Notes under the pieces: generated by a model
Told to the model about the DNA's origin: nothing
Database searches by the model: none
The model's input: only the letters and a program-made list of their open reading frames with translations
Made by a program: the position numbers and the translations under genes
From: an uncultured Lentisphaerota bacterium
GTDB taxonomy: Bacteria; Verrucomicrobiota; Kiritimatiellia; CAIQIC01
Reading direction: 5' to 3'
DNA length: 64,000 nt
Assembly: GCA_903896925.1 (NCBI GenBank)
Contig: CAITZM010000057.1
Span: forward strand, 1 to 64,000
Shown here: positions 8,462 to 16,647 of the stretch, one piece after another
Layout: the number at the start of each line of letters is the position of its first letter
Position numbering within the stretch: the stretch's first letter is position 1

Positions 8462-10189
8462 ATGGCGGACGCGAAAAAACCATTTGCAGTGAAGGTCCAA
8501 GACCTGGTCTATAACGTCGAGGTCGGGCTGGGTCTGCGTATCGTGCAGGGTGTGCTCTACGCCTTCATGATCGCCATCTTGATGGTGGGTTTCACGGCGA
8601 AGCGGTTCGCCGGGCTGAAGGAAACCGAGGCCATGGACCAGGCGCAGCTCGCCCGCAACCTGATGGAAACGCACCGGCTGGTGACGCAGAACATCCGGCC
8701 GGCCTCGATGTGGTACCTGATCGAGAACTCGCGCCAGCATGCACCGCTGATGGAGCGGCACCCGGACATTGTGAACGCGCCGCTCTACCCGGCGCTGCTC
8801 TCCATTGGTTTTCTGGCGACGCGGGGCGCGTTTACCGGCGAAGTGATTTCCGGTGTCTTCACTCCGGAGCAGTGGATCATCGTGCCGTTCGGTCACCTCT
8901 GTACGATCTTAAGCGGGCTGTTCGTCTTTTTGCTCGGCCGCCGCCTGTTCGATGCCCGGCACGGCTTCTGGGCGATGACCGCGTATTATTTGAGCGCGAG
9001 CGCCTGGGAGTTGAGTGTCTCGGGGCTGAATATTTCCCTGCTGGTGCTGGCGACGCTGGGCGCGTGGTACTTTGCGGTGGCGGCCGTGGAGCGGCGCCAG
9101 GCCTTGGAGCCGTCCGCCGGCTGGATCGGCCTGCTGGTGCTCTCGCTGCTGTGTGCCGTCGCCGCGTTCTATACCCGCTATATCGGCGTGGTGGTGGCGC
9201 CTGCCGTGGCCTTGTTCATCGGGTTGACCTTGCGCAAGCAGGGCGGCGTGCTGCTGGCGGTGGGGTTCCTGGTGCTCTTCGCGCTGGCGCTGGTGCCGTG
9301 GTTCGTGCGCAATATGCTCGTCAGCGGCGGTCTGCTCGGGCTGGCGCCCCTCCTCACCCTGAACGGTTCGAAGGTGTTCGAGGGGGACACGTTCGAGCGC
9401 ATGCTGGCGCCCGTGCTGACCTACGACCGCGTGACCCACACGCTGGCGGGCAAATGGGCGACGAACTTCAGCCAGATGTATGATACCGGGGTGCGCGGGC
9501 TGGGCGAGGGCGTGCTGACCTGCTTCTTCCTGACCTCGTTTTTCTTCCGGTTCAGCAAGCCCACCATCAACCTGTTCCGCTGGAGTTTTGGCGGGTGCCT
9601 GCTGCTCTTCCTGCTGCTCGCCCCGCTCGGTGCGGCCACGACGCAGCACGCCCTCGCCATGTTCTGGCCGCTGGCCCTCATCTACGGGCTCGCCTTTTTC
9701 TTCGTGCTGCTCCACCGCATGCAGTTCCAGCTGCGCATCCTCAACCAGGGGCTGACGATGCTGGTGCTGCTGCTCACCGCCGTGCCGCTGCTCATGCTGC
9801 TGGTGCCCTCGCGCGTCGGTGCGCCCTATCCGCCCTACTATCCGCCCTTCATCAAGCATGTGGCCACCCTGGTGCGCCCGAGCGAGTTGCTCTGCACCGA
9901 CATGCCGTGGGCCACCGCGTGGTACGGCCATCGCGATTCGCTGCTGCTCCCGCTCTCGATGGACGAGTTCTACGCGATCAACGACAACACGCGGCGCATC
10001 AGCGGGCTCTACTTCACCACCCTCACGCGCGACCGCGCCTATGTCCGCGAGCTGCTCACCGGTCCCTATCGCAATTGGTTCCCGATCAACGAGGGCCGCG
10101 TGCCGCCCGACTTCCCGCTGAATCAATATCTGCCGCTCAATAACATGGACCAGCTGTTCCTGACCGACCGCACCCGCTGGGGAGAATAA
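8462..10189 (+). CDS. Polytopic membrane protein, ArnT/PMT-like glycosyltransferase
   Basis: A 575-residue protein with about ten to twelve membrane helices. The N-terminal helix is followed by a soluble loop and a PALLSIGFLATRGAF segment like those of the GT-C fold (ArnT, PMT and similar lipid-phosphate-sugar transferases). It also has a large C-terminal periplasmic part with DMPWATAWYG. The start at 8462 is chosen for the upstream GGCGAGG and a good promoter. GT-C enzymes take sugars from polyprenyl-phosphate donors; neither donor nor acceptor can be identified. It is followed by a small membrane protein and a GspK-like gene, possibly in one transcript. Confidence 0.7.
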   Translation: MADAKKPFAVKVQDLVYNVEVGLGLRIVQGVLYAFMIAILMVGFTAKRFAGLKETEAMDQAQLARNLMETHRLVTQNIRPASMWYLIENSRQHAPLMERHPDIVNAPLYPALLSIGFLATRGAFTGEVISGVFTPEQWIIVPFGHLCTILSGLFVFLLGRRLFDARHGFWAMTAYYLSASAWELSVSGLNISLLVLATLGAWYFAVAAVERRQALEPSAGWIGLLVLSLLCAVAAFYTRYIGVVVAPAVALFIGLTLRKQGGVLLAVGFLVLFALALVPWFVRNMLVSGGLLGLAPLLTLNGSKVFEGDTFERMLAPVLTYDRVTHTLAGKWATNFSQMYDTGVRGLGEGVLTCFFLTSFFFRFSKPTINLFRWSFGGCLLLFLLLAPLGAATTQHALAMFWPLALIYGLAFFFVLLHRMQFQLRILNQGLTMLVLLLTAVPLLMLLVPSRVGAPYPPYYPPFIKHVATLVRPSELLCTDMPWATAWYGHRDSLLLPLSMDEFYAINDNTRRISGLYFTTLTRDRAYVRELLTGPYRNWFPINEGRVPPDFPLNQYLPLNNMDQLFLTDRTRWGE

Positions 10190-10193
10190 AGAT

Positions 10194-10562
10194 ATGCTCC
10201 TGCCACCCACCAGCCGCAGCTCCCGTTCCAGCGGCTCCAGCCGTTTCGGCCGCAAGCGGCGTCACATCCGCAAGTTGTCGGTGGTCTGCCGGATCCTCGG
10301 CGCGCTCTGCGTGGTGGCGGCCCTTTTGCTGTTTATCTCCAGCTTTTTTGCCGCCCCCGGAATACAGGGGAAGAAAGTTACGCTCAAGCAGCGCCAGGTC
10401 AGCGCGGTGTTTTTTGCGGCCGCGCCGGTCCTGCTGCTCATGGGCGTGGGCCTCAACTGGTGGAAGTACCGCTTCTACGGCCGCGGCCTGAAGCGGCACT
10501 CCTCTGCTTCTGCCGGCAACGGCAACGGGGCCCCTCATGTCGCGGATCTCCCCGCCCCGTGA
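10194..10562 (+). CDS. Small two-helix membrane protein
   Basis: A 122-residue protein of unknown function. It has a basic Ser/Arg-rich N-terminus, two membrane helices (about 30-52 and 68-86) and a hydrophilic tail. It starts 4 bases after the glycosyltransferase stop and overlaps the next gene by 26 bases, so it belongs to the same transcription unit. No known domain is recognised. Confidence 0.6.
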   Translation: MLLPPTSRSSRSSGSSRFGRKRRHIRKLSVVCRILGALCVVAALLLFISSFFAAPGIQGKKVTLKQRQVSAVFFAAAPVLLLMGVGLNWWKYRFYGRGLKRHSSASAGNGNGAPHVADLPAP

Positions 10563-11514
10563 CCGGCGCGGTTCGGCGCTCGTCCTTGTCGTCATCCTCG
10601 CGGCGGTCCTCACCGGCGTCGTGCTGTTTGCGCAAGTCCAGGCGCGCCGCGACCTCGCCGCCACCGCGCGCTCGCTGACACAGCTCATGCTCCACCAGGC
10701 CGCCGCCGAGGGCGTCCGCACCGCGTTGGTGCGGCTCGCGGCCGATGATGAAACCTCCGTGGACCACCTGCGCAAGCCGTGGGCCCTGCCCCAGCTCGCG
10801 ACCAATCCGGCCGGCCTGGTCGTCACCGTCCGCGTCATCGACGAGAACCGCTTTTTCGATTGGAACAACCTCGCGCTTACGCCGCTCGGCCCGCAGTCCC
10901 GCAGCGCCACCGATATCGCCATGGACCTGATGAACCTGTGCGGCGACTATGCGCCGGTGGACCGGTTGTCCGCGCTGGGCGACTGGGTGGACGCGGATTC
11001 CAGCGGGCTGTGGGAGACGGCGTTCTATCAGCAGCAGGCGCCGCCTGCGACCGCCGCCAACCGCCCGCTGTTCACGTGGGGCGAACTGCTGCACATCCAC
11101 GGCTTCAACCGCGACCTCTTCCGTCCGCATGAGGGCGAGACGGTGTTCTCGCATGCGGCCACCAACCTGCTCGACAGCTTCACCGTCGTGCCCCTTCCTC
11201 GCGAACGGCCGGTCCGCATCAACGTCAACACCGCCAGCCGCGAAGTCCTCCTCGCCCTTGCCGGCGTGGACCAGGCCTACGCCATCCAGCATCTGCTCAC
11301 CCTGCGCGAAGCCGGCCCGTTGCGCACCCTCCAGCCCATCCGGCGCGCCGTGGCCCCGCGCCTCCAGGATGCTGTCGAACGTTTCCTGGATGTGCGCAGC
11401 CTCTTTTTCCGGGTCGAGGCCGAGGCGACGCAAGGCGGCCGGAGCGAGCGCATCCGCGCGCTCGCCCGCCGCGACGAAAACGGCGCCATCGCCATCGTGC
11501 AGTGGGTTTTCTAG
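10537..11514 (+). CDS. GspK-like type II secretion minor pseudopilin
   Basis: A 325-residue protein with a prepilin-like N-terminus (RRGSALVLVVILAAVL) without the usual Glu at +5, as is normal for GspK. The body contains FFDWNNL, a DWVDADS turn and the helix-hairpin-helix-like phrase RINVNTASREVLLALAGV, all features of the GspK/XcpX family that caps the type II secretion pseudopilus. No other gsp gene is in the window, so it is either detached from the main cluster or part of a type II-like system used for another task. Confidence 0.75.
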   Translation: MSRISPPRDRRGSALVLVVILAAVLTGVVLFAQVQARRDLAATARSLTQLMLHQAAAEGVRTALVRLAADDETSVDHLRKPWALPQLATNPAGLVVTVRVIDENRFFDWNNLALTPLGPQSRSATDIAMDLMNLCGDYAPVDRLSALGDWVDADSSGLWETAFYQQQAPPATAANRPLFTWGELLHIHGFNRDLFRPHEGETVFSHAATNLLDSFTVVPLPRERPVRINVNTASREVLLALAGVDQAYAIQHLLTLREAGPLRTLQPIRRAVAPRLQDAVERFLDVRSLFFRVEAEATQGGRSERIRALARRDENGAIAIVQWVF

Positions 11515-11834
11515 CCCACATCCCGCGCGATTTTCGGACCCACCCATGACCTGAGGGCGCCGCGCGGTCATGAGGCAGCGCATTCTTAGCACACCGCGCC
11601 CACGAAGCGGCCCCCGCCCTCATTCCACATTTGCACAAGAGTGGAATGGGGCCCGTCTGCTGCAGCGCTGGCCCTGCATGGGGACAAGGTGCTGGCGTTA
11701 CGAGTCGCGTGGGTGGGCGGCCGCGTTCCGGCGAACGCGACTATGGGCAGTGTTCAAAACCCTGGGAAAGCAACGGGCCGGGTTCCCCAGCTTATGGAAA
11801 ACCCGGCCCGCGCGTTACCGTGGCGTGCCGCTGA
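11515..11834. repeat. Gene-free spacer with palindromic repeats
   Basis: A 320-base spacer between convergent genes. At 11709-11741 it holds a GTGGGCGGCCGCG..CGAACGCG hairpin unit that recurs at 27010-27042. It also holds a terminator-like hairpin at 11775-11809. No credible open reading frame is seen. Confidence 0.6.
11775..11809 (-). terminator. Composite hairpin terminator of the small membrane protein gene
   Basis: GGGCCGGGTT (11775-11784) pairs with AACCCGGCCC (11800-11809). Read on the minus strand it follows the stop of the gene at 11835-12272 and continues into GTTGCTTTCCC. The loop carries a degenerate TTTTCCA/TGG palindrome. A nearly identical element lies behind the phosphofructokinase gene. 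Confidence 0.6.
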
Positions 11835-12272
11835 TCAGGCTGCGGGTGCGGCGAGTTTGCCGGAGAAACCGGCAATCTTGACCCAGTAAATGATCCAGAC
11901 GACGAGCGTGGCGAGGCCCGTAATCATGTTCACGATCGGGATGATGCTGCACAACGGCAGGATACATAATACCAAGCCCAAGGTCTTGCCCGGTTCAGGT
12001 TCCTCCGCCAGGTTGCGCTTCTTGAACTCGGCACCCAGCGACTTGGCCAGATTCAGCACCACAAAGAAGTGCCAGATCAGGCCGAACAACGGGATCAACA
12101 TCAGCCAGACCATGCCCGGCTGCATAGCCCGGTTTTCCGGCGAACACCGAGTGAAGGCCTTTTGCAGGGTCAGCAGGTAGAACACCGCTGGTACCATCAT
12201 CAAGAGCAGGAAGACAAGTCCGATACCACCCATCAAGGCCATCAACCCACCCGCGGCTACATTCTGTTCCAT
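11835..12272 (-). CDS. Small polytopic membrane protein
   Basis: A 145-residue, strongly hydrophobic protein with about three to four membrane helices and a central charged loop (EFKKRNLAEEPEPGK). It resembles the broad class of short DUF4234-like inner-membrane proteins, but no specific family is certain. It lies downstream of the phosphofructokinase gene on the same strand, separated by that gene's own terminator-like hairpin, so it is probably transcribed separately. Confidence 0.6.
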   Translation of the reverse strand: MEQNVAAGGLMALMGGIGLVFLLLMMVPAVFYLLTLQKAFTRCSPENRAMQPGMVWLMLIPLFGLIWHFFVVLNLAKSLGAEFKKRNLAEEPEPGKTLGLVLCILPLCSIIPIVNMITGLATLVVWIIYWVKIAGFSGKLAAPAA

Positions 12273-12354
12273 GTTAGTTTCCTTTCAGTTGCGACCGTGA
12301 GCGATGATAACCCAATGCCGCAAGCTGTCAATTTCCACGCTTTGGAAAAGCAAC

Positions 12355-12389
12355 GGGCCGGATTTTCCAGCGTCTGGAAAACCCGGCCC
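12355..12389 (-). terminator. 16-bp composite hairpin terminator behind phosphofructokinase
   Basis: GGGCCGGATTTTCCAG (12355-12370) pairs with CTGGAAAACCCGGCCC (12374-12389) with one mismatch and a three-base loop. On the minus strand it follows the phosphofructokinase stop and continues into GTTGCTTTTCC. It combines a GC stem with the TTTTCCA/TGGAAAA palindrome found across this window. Confidence 0.7.
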
Positions 12390-12407
12390 GCGAGCGCGGC
12401 GGCGCGC

Positions 12408-13625
12408 TTACTTCTTCGAGGCCGGCACGGCCTTCAACTGGCCGATCTTGGGCAGCGGCCCGACGATCGGCGCGGCGTACTTGAGGAACGCCGCCGTCAC
12501 ATCGTTGCCCGCCGCGTTGATGAACTCGTCGGGCATGTGCCGTGTTTCCTTGGCCACGTTCCGCAGCTCGGTGCGCTCGATCCAGGTCTTGTAGGCCTTG
12601 CCCGGCGCGCGCTTGATCGCGGTGGAGCCGTTGTCGAACTTGCCAGCGGTGGCGAACTTGACGGCGGTCGCCCCGGCGAGCCGCGCTTCCTTCGCGTCCA
12701 CGGCGCTGACGACGCCGGTGAAGCTGCGTTGCAGGTAGCCGAAGGTGTCGGCGCGCACGCGCGAGATCTGCGCCTTCTCCTTGATCTCCTTCGCCAGTGC
12801 GTCGCCGAGCGCGCCGCTGCCGGAGAGCTGCTTGTTGCCGTGCGAGTCGACCTCGGTGATGAATTTACTGGCGATGGGCTCGCCGGTTTCATCCACGATG
12901 CCTTCGCTGACGGCGACGACGCAGCGCTTCTGCTTGGCCACGACGGCCTGGACGTCGGCGACGAAGGCGGCGAGCGAGAACGGGCGCTCGGGGATGTAGA
13001 TCAGGTGCGGCCCGTCGCCCGGGAACACCCGCGCGAGCGCGGAGGCGGCGGTGAGGAAGCCGGCGCCGCGGCCCATGACGACGTTGATTTTGACGCCCGG
13101 CAGGGCGCGGTTGTCGAGGTTGTCGCCCATGAACGCCTGCGCGACGAACTTGGCGGCGCTGCCGAAGCCCGGCGTGTGGTCGTTCTCCTTGAGGTCGTTG
13201 TCGATCGTCTTGCAGATGTGGAAGCACTTCATCTGGTAGCCCGCCTGCAGCGCGGCCTCGTTGATGATGTGCGTGGTCTCGGCGCTGTCGTTGCCGCCGA
13301 TGTAGAAGAAGTAGCGGATATTGTACTTCTGGAGCACCGCGAAGACCTTGACGCAATCCTCGGGCGTGGGTTTCTTGCGGACCGAGCCGAGCGCCGAGGA
13401 CGGCGTCTGGGCGACGAGTTCGAGGTTCGCCTTCGTCTCCTTGCCGAGGTCGCAGAGGTTTTCCTCCAGGATGCCCTTCAGGCCGTGGAGCGAGCCGAAG
13501 ATCTTTTTGATCTCCTTGTGCTTCTTGGCCTCGAGCACCGCGCCGACCAGGCTCTGGTTGATGACCACCGTCGGACCGCCGCTCTGGGCGATCAACATAT
13601 TGCCGATTAATTTTGCCTTTGCCAT
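12408..13625 (-). CDS. pfp: Diphosphate-dependent 6-phosphofructokinase
   Basis: A 405-residue phosphofructokinase that phosphorylates fructose 6-phosphate at carbon 1. The nucleotide loop reads GGNDS (110-114): Asp in place of the Gly of ATP enzymes (GGDGS) marks the diphosphate-using type. The KTIDND motif (139-144) and MGRGAGF (184-190) complete the active site. The ATG at 13625 has AGGAG upstream; an in-frame extension of about 98 residues is unlikely. It probably works reversibly between glycolysis and gluconeogenesis with PPi. It is divergent from the BamE-like lipoprotein gene. Confidence 0.92.
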   Translation of the reverse strand: MAKAKLIGNMLIAQSGGPTVVINQSLVGAVLEAKKHKEIKKIFGSLHGLKGILEENLCDLGKETKANLELVAQTPSSALGSVRKKPTPEDCVKVFAVLQKYNIRYFFYIGGNDSAETTHIINEAALQAGYQMKCFHICKTIDNDLKENDHTPGFGSAAKFVAQAFMGDNLDNRALPGVKINVVMGRGAGFLTAASALARVFPGDGPHLIYIPERPFSLAAFVADVQAVVAKQKRCVVAVSEGIVDETGEPIASKFITEVDSHGNKQLSGSGALGDALAKEIKEKAQISRVRADTFGYLQRSFTGVVSAVDAKEARLAGATAVKFATAGKFDNGSTAIKRAPGKAYKTWIERTELRNVAKETRHMPDEFINAAGNDVTAAFLKYAAPIVGPLPKIGQLKAVPASKK

Positions 13626-13743
13626 CGCTTTTCTCCTGTTGACCCCGCTCACCCCGGGGCGGCGTTTGATAGCAGGAACCGCCGCCCGATGCAAGCGCAT
13701 GGCGCAGGCTTGCATCCGGCGGGAAACGCGGCAAGATGGGCCC

Positions 13744-14181
13744 GTGAAAAGCAACTTGTATCTTCTCCTGCTGTGCGTCCTGGCGCTCGTCGGCTGCGCC
13801 ACCCCGGAAACGCGCATCCGCCAGAACCCGCAGCTGTTCGCCAGTTTCCCGCCGGACGTGCAGGACAAGGTGCGCGGCGGCCACATCGCCCTCGGCTTCA
13901 GCCAGCCGGCCGTGCGCATGGCGCTGGGCGACCCCGACCGCGTCTATCATCGCATCACCTCCACCAACACCCCGAACGAGGTGTGGGCCTACACGTCCTA
14001 CGACTACCGCACCGACCCGCAATTCGTCACGGTGCTCTCGCCGGTTTCCGACCCGCGCGTCTTCGGCACCATCTCGCCCAACGTCGTGCTGCTGGACGTG
14101 CAGCAGCGCACCGAGTACGAAGCGTTGCGCGTCGAGTTCGAAGGCGACCGGGTCAAGGCCATCGAGGCCCTGAAGCGCTGA
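13744..14181 (+). CDS. BamE/SmpA-like lipoprotein
   Basis: A 145-residue lipoprotein starting at GTG 13744, which directly gives a short lysine-containing signal peptide and lipobox LALVGC. The mature part has GHIALGFSQPAVRMALGDPD, matching the G-M-x(5)-V-x(4)-G-x-P-D pattern of BamE/SmpA-OmlA domains, followed by a WAYTSYDYR strand. In proteobacteria BamE is part of the outer-membrane beta-barrel assembly machine; here only the fold is claimed. An in-frame ORF extends far upstream but overlaps the phosphofructokinase gene on the other strand. Confidence 0.7.
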   Translation: MKSNLYLLLLCVLALVGCATPETRIRQNPQLFASFPPDVQDKVRGGHIALGFSQPAVRMALGDPDRVYHRITSTNTPNEVWAYTSYDYRTDPQFVTVLSPVSDPRVFGTISPNVVLLDVQQRTEYEALRVEFEGDRVKAIEALKR

Positions 14182-14193
14182 GGTATCCGCCGC

Positions 14194-14565
14194 TCACGCC
14201 GGGGCATGGCGGAGTGCGGCGGTGGCGTGGACGCGGTGGCGCGCGGGCAGGGCGGCGCGGGCCTCCACGAGCACGCGCTCAAGGGCGGCCAGGTAGGCGC
14301 CGAAACGGTCCAGACCGGCCCGGGTCGGCGTGATGGTGGTGTGCGGTTTGCGGTCCACAAAAGTCTTTTCCACGCGCACGATGCCTTCCTCCTCCAGCGC
14401 CGTCAGATGCCGGCTCAGGTTGCCATCTGTCAGCCTGCAGGCCACGCGCAGATCCCCGAAGCAGAGTCCCTCCGCGCCGGTGCTGGCCAGCGCCGACATC
14501 AGCGCGAGCCGGTTGGGCTCATGGAATATCCGCTCAAGGTTCGCCGTCGGATTTTTCGCGTGCAT
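14194..14565 (-). CDS. Winged-helix transcriptional regulator (MarR/ArsR-like)
   Basis: A 123-residue winged-helix DNA-binding protein. The recognition helix region reads RLTDGNLSRHLTALEEEGIVRVEK and the wing DRKPHTTITPT, as in the short regulators often grouped with MarR/HTH_27. AGGAG lies 7 bases before the ATG at 14565, favouring it over the ATG six codons upstream. It overlaps the end of the upstream membrane-protein gene by 32 bases. The two are probably co-expressed, with the regulator controlling its own operon. Confidence 0.8.
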   Translation of the reverse strand: MHAKNPTANLERIFHEPNRLALMSALASTGAEGLCFGDLRVACRLTDGNLSRHLTALEEEGIVRVEKTFVDRKPHTTITPTRAGLDRFGAYLAALERVLVEARAALPARHRVHATAALRHAPA

Positions 14566-15163
14566 GACGTAGCTCCTGTTCATGGCGGTGGTCGTCGAGG
14601 ATCAGGGCGAAACCGCCGCAGGTTTCGCCGGCAAAGAAAATCACGCCCATCGGCCACGGGTTGAGGATCCCGTCCACCGGCGCCACGAGGCAGGCCGCGC
14701 CCGCCGCGAGGTAGCCGAGGCCGACAAGGTAGTTGAGGCGCGGCAGGGTCAGCCGGTAGGGCAGATGCGCCAGCCCGTAGCAGCACATCCAGGTGCCGAA
14801 CAGCAGGTCCCAAGCCCCGGCGCGGGCGAGCGCCAAGGTCAGCAGGCCGCCGACGACGAGCGGGGCGAGCGCGTCGTAGGCCGGGCGCACCGCGCTGCGG
14901 TCGCGGTCCGCGCCGTCGCGGGAGAAGAACCAGAGCAGGAGGGCGCCGTAGTTAGCCGCCAGCGCCAGGGCCAGCACGATCAGCCACGCGCGGAAGTGGA
15001 CCTTGGGCGTGGCCGTGGCCTGGGTGGCCAGCACCAGCGCGCAGGCCAGCGCCAGCCCGCCGCCGAAGAGGCGCGCGCGGCCGGAGTAGCCGCGGAACTG
15101 CCGCCGCTCCTGCAGCGCGTCCCGCATCTGCCGCACCTGTGCCAAGGCATCGTGAAGGTCCAT
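14534..15163 (-). CDS. Six-helix membrane protein paired with the regulator
   Basis: A 209-residue integral membrane protein with about six hydrophobic segments, an N-terminal amphipathic DALAQVRQMRDALQERRQF stretch and a charged C-terminal tail (DDHRHEQELRHAREK). No known family is recognised. It overlaps the winged-helix regulator downstream and lies 4 bases after the small membrane protein gene upstream. The context suggests a membrane sensor or efflux-linked role, but this is only inference. Confidence 0.6.
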   Translation of the reverse strand: MDLHDALAQVRQMRDALQERRQFRGYSGRARLFGGGLALACALVLATQATATPKVHFRAWLIVLALALAANYGALLLWFFSRDGADRDRSAVRPAYDALAPLVVGGLLTLALARAGAWDLLFGTWMCCYGLAHLPYRLTLPRLNYLVGLGYLAAGAACLVAPVDGILNPWPMGVIFFAGETCGGFALILDDHRHEQELRHAREKSDGEP

Positions 15164-15167
15164 GATT

Positions 15168-15509
15168 TCACCCGCATGATGACGTTAGCACAAAGCCCTT
15201 TTTCCTGCAAAGGCAGAACGGACAGAAGAACATGAGCACAGCCACGACGGCCGTCACCGCCTCCAACTCCAACCAGAGTGGGCGGTGCACGACGAGGAAC
15301 ACCAGCGGCGTGACCACGGCCAGCAGGAGCAAGGCCGTCAGGAAGGAAGTTTTCAGGCTCCATCGGGGCCGCAGCGGCAGGAGCGGCCAGCGGCGGTCCG
15401 GCGTTGGTCGTGGTGGTTGCGCGGGGCGCTGCGGTGCGTTGTATTGCGGTGCCTGCGGCCAGGCTTCGGTCCGGTTTGAGTTTCCACCGTTACGCATCTC
15501 CGCTCCCAT
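15168..15509 (-). CDS. Small proline-rich two-helix membrane protein
   Basis: About 113 residues: a Pro/Gln/Arg-rich cytoplasmic head, two membrane helices and a C-terminal cysteine cluster (CPFCLCRKKG). GGGAGG lies 7 bases before the ATG at 15509; ATGs at 15536 and 15497 are alternatives. No family is recognised. It sits between the mscS-like gene and the regulator operon on the same strand. Confidence 0.5.
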   Translation of the reverse strand: MGAEMRNGGNSNRTEAWPQAPQYNAPQRPAQPPRPTPDRRWPLLPLRPRWSLKTSFLTALLLLAVVTPLVFLVVHRPLWLELEAVTAVVAVLMFFCPFCLCRKKGFVLTSSCG

Positions 15510-15532
15510 GCCTTCGCCTCCCTTGCACGGCG

Positions 15533-16627
15533 TCACGCGGTGGGCGTCGCGCGCGGCGGAGTGACGAGGCTGACGGCGGTCGGAGCGACCAGGACGATGC
15601 CGGCGGCGGCGAACTGCTCCAGGATGGACAGGTTCACCTTTTCGCTAAACGCCATGTAGGCCCATTGGTCGGCCGGGTGATACCAGTAGATCGCCTGCAG
15701 GGTGAGCGCGCTGCTGGTGATGTCGCTGAAGTGCACGCGCGGCGGCAGGTCGGGCAGCTGGCCCTCATGCTTGTGCAACACGGACCGCAGGATCGCCAGC
15801 GCGCGTTCCATCTGGGCGAGCGGCGTGTCGTCAGGCAGCGAAAGCGTGATGACGCGGCGGATGCTGCCGCGCCTGCCGATATTGACGATGGTCTTGTTGG
15901 CCAGTTCGCCGTTGGGCAACGTGGCGAGAAAGCCCTCCGCCGTGCGCAGGCGCGTCGAGCGGAACCCGATGTGTTCGACCGAACCCTCGAGGCTGTCCAC
16001 GCGGATCACATCGCCGATTTCGAACGGTTTGTCGGCCAGCAGGACCATCGAGCCAAAGAGGTTTTTGAGCGTCTCCTGCGCGGCCAGCGCGATGGCGAGA
16101 CCGCCGACGCCGAGGCCGGCGATGAGCGAGGAGGGCGGCTTGCCGCTCAGCTGCGTGGCGATCTGCAGCAGCGTCAGCAATACGACGACGACGCGCAGGC
16201 TGTTGCGGATCAGCGGCACGAGCATCTGGTTCGTACGGCCGTTCTGCTGGCCCAGGTGCTGGAACCAGGCGGAGGCCACATCGGTCAGCTGGTAGGCCAG
16301 CCACGCGAGTGCGAGCGTGGTCAGCAGGCTGCTGACGGTTGCCACCAGCTCCTCACTCTGCGCATCCAGGCGCAGGAAGCCCAGGCCGGCCTTGAGTCCG
16401 AGCACCAACAGGATAAAGCTCGTCGCGCGTGCGCCGGCCTTGAGCGTGGCGGCCAGCGCCGGCCGGGCCGCGCGCTTCGCGGCCGCCGCCAGCAAGGCGC
16501 GGCGCACCAACCAGCCGAGCAGCACGGCCGTGAGCAGGCAGAGGGCCAGCGTCGTGAAACGCCACGCATCATTCATCTGGATCATGGCGTCCACCTCCAA
16601 CCACAAAGCATTCAACCAACCGTGCAT
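15533..16627 (-). CDS. mscS: MscS-family mechanosensitive ion channel
   Basis: A 364-residue small-conductance mechanosensitive channel. About four N-terminal helices precede the pore helix (SSLIAGLGVGGLAIALAAQETLKN) and the beta domain with the hallmark phrase LPNGELANKTIVN. The ATG at 16627 has AGGACAG upstream; the ORF runs further upstream only as a shadow of the PQQ-like gene. Such channels release solutes on hypo-osmotic shock. It follows the PQQ-like gene after 20 bases and may share its transcript. Confidence 0.88.
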   Translation of the reverse strand: MHGWLNALWLEVDAMIQMNDAWRFTTLALCLLTAVLLGWLVRRALLAAAAKRAARPALAATLKAGARATSFILLVLGLKAGLGFLRLDAQSEELVATVSSLLTTLALAWLAYQLTDVASAWFQHLGQQNGRTNQMLVPLIRNSLRVVVVLLTLLQIATQLSGKPPSSLIAGLGVGGLAIALAAQETLKNLFGSMVLLADKPFEIGDVIRVDSLEGSVEHIGFRSTRLRTAEGFLATLPNGELANKTIVNIGRRGSIRRVITLSLPDDTPLAQMERALAILRSVLHKHEGQLPDLPPRVHFSDITSSALTLQAIYWYHPADQWAYMAFSEKVNLSILEQFAAAGIVLVAPTAVSLVTPPRATPTA

Positions 16628-16647
16628 GTTCTGTCCTTTGCTTTCTT

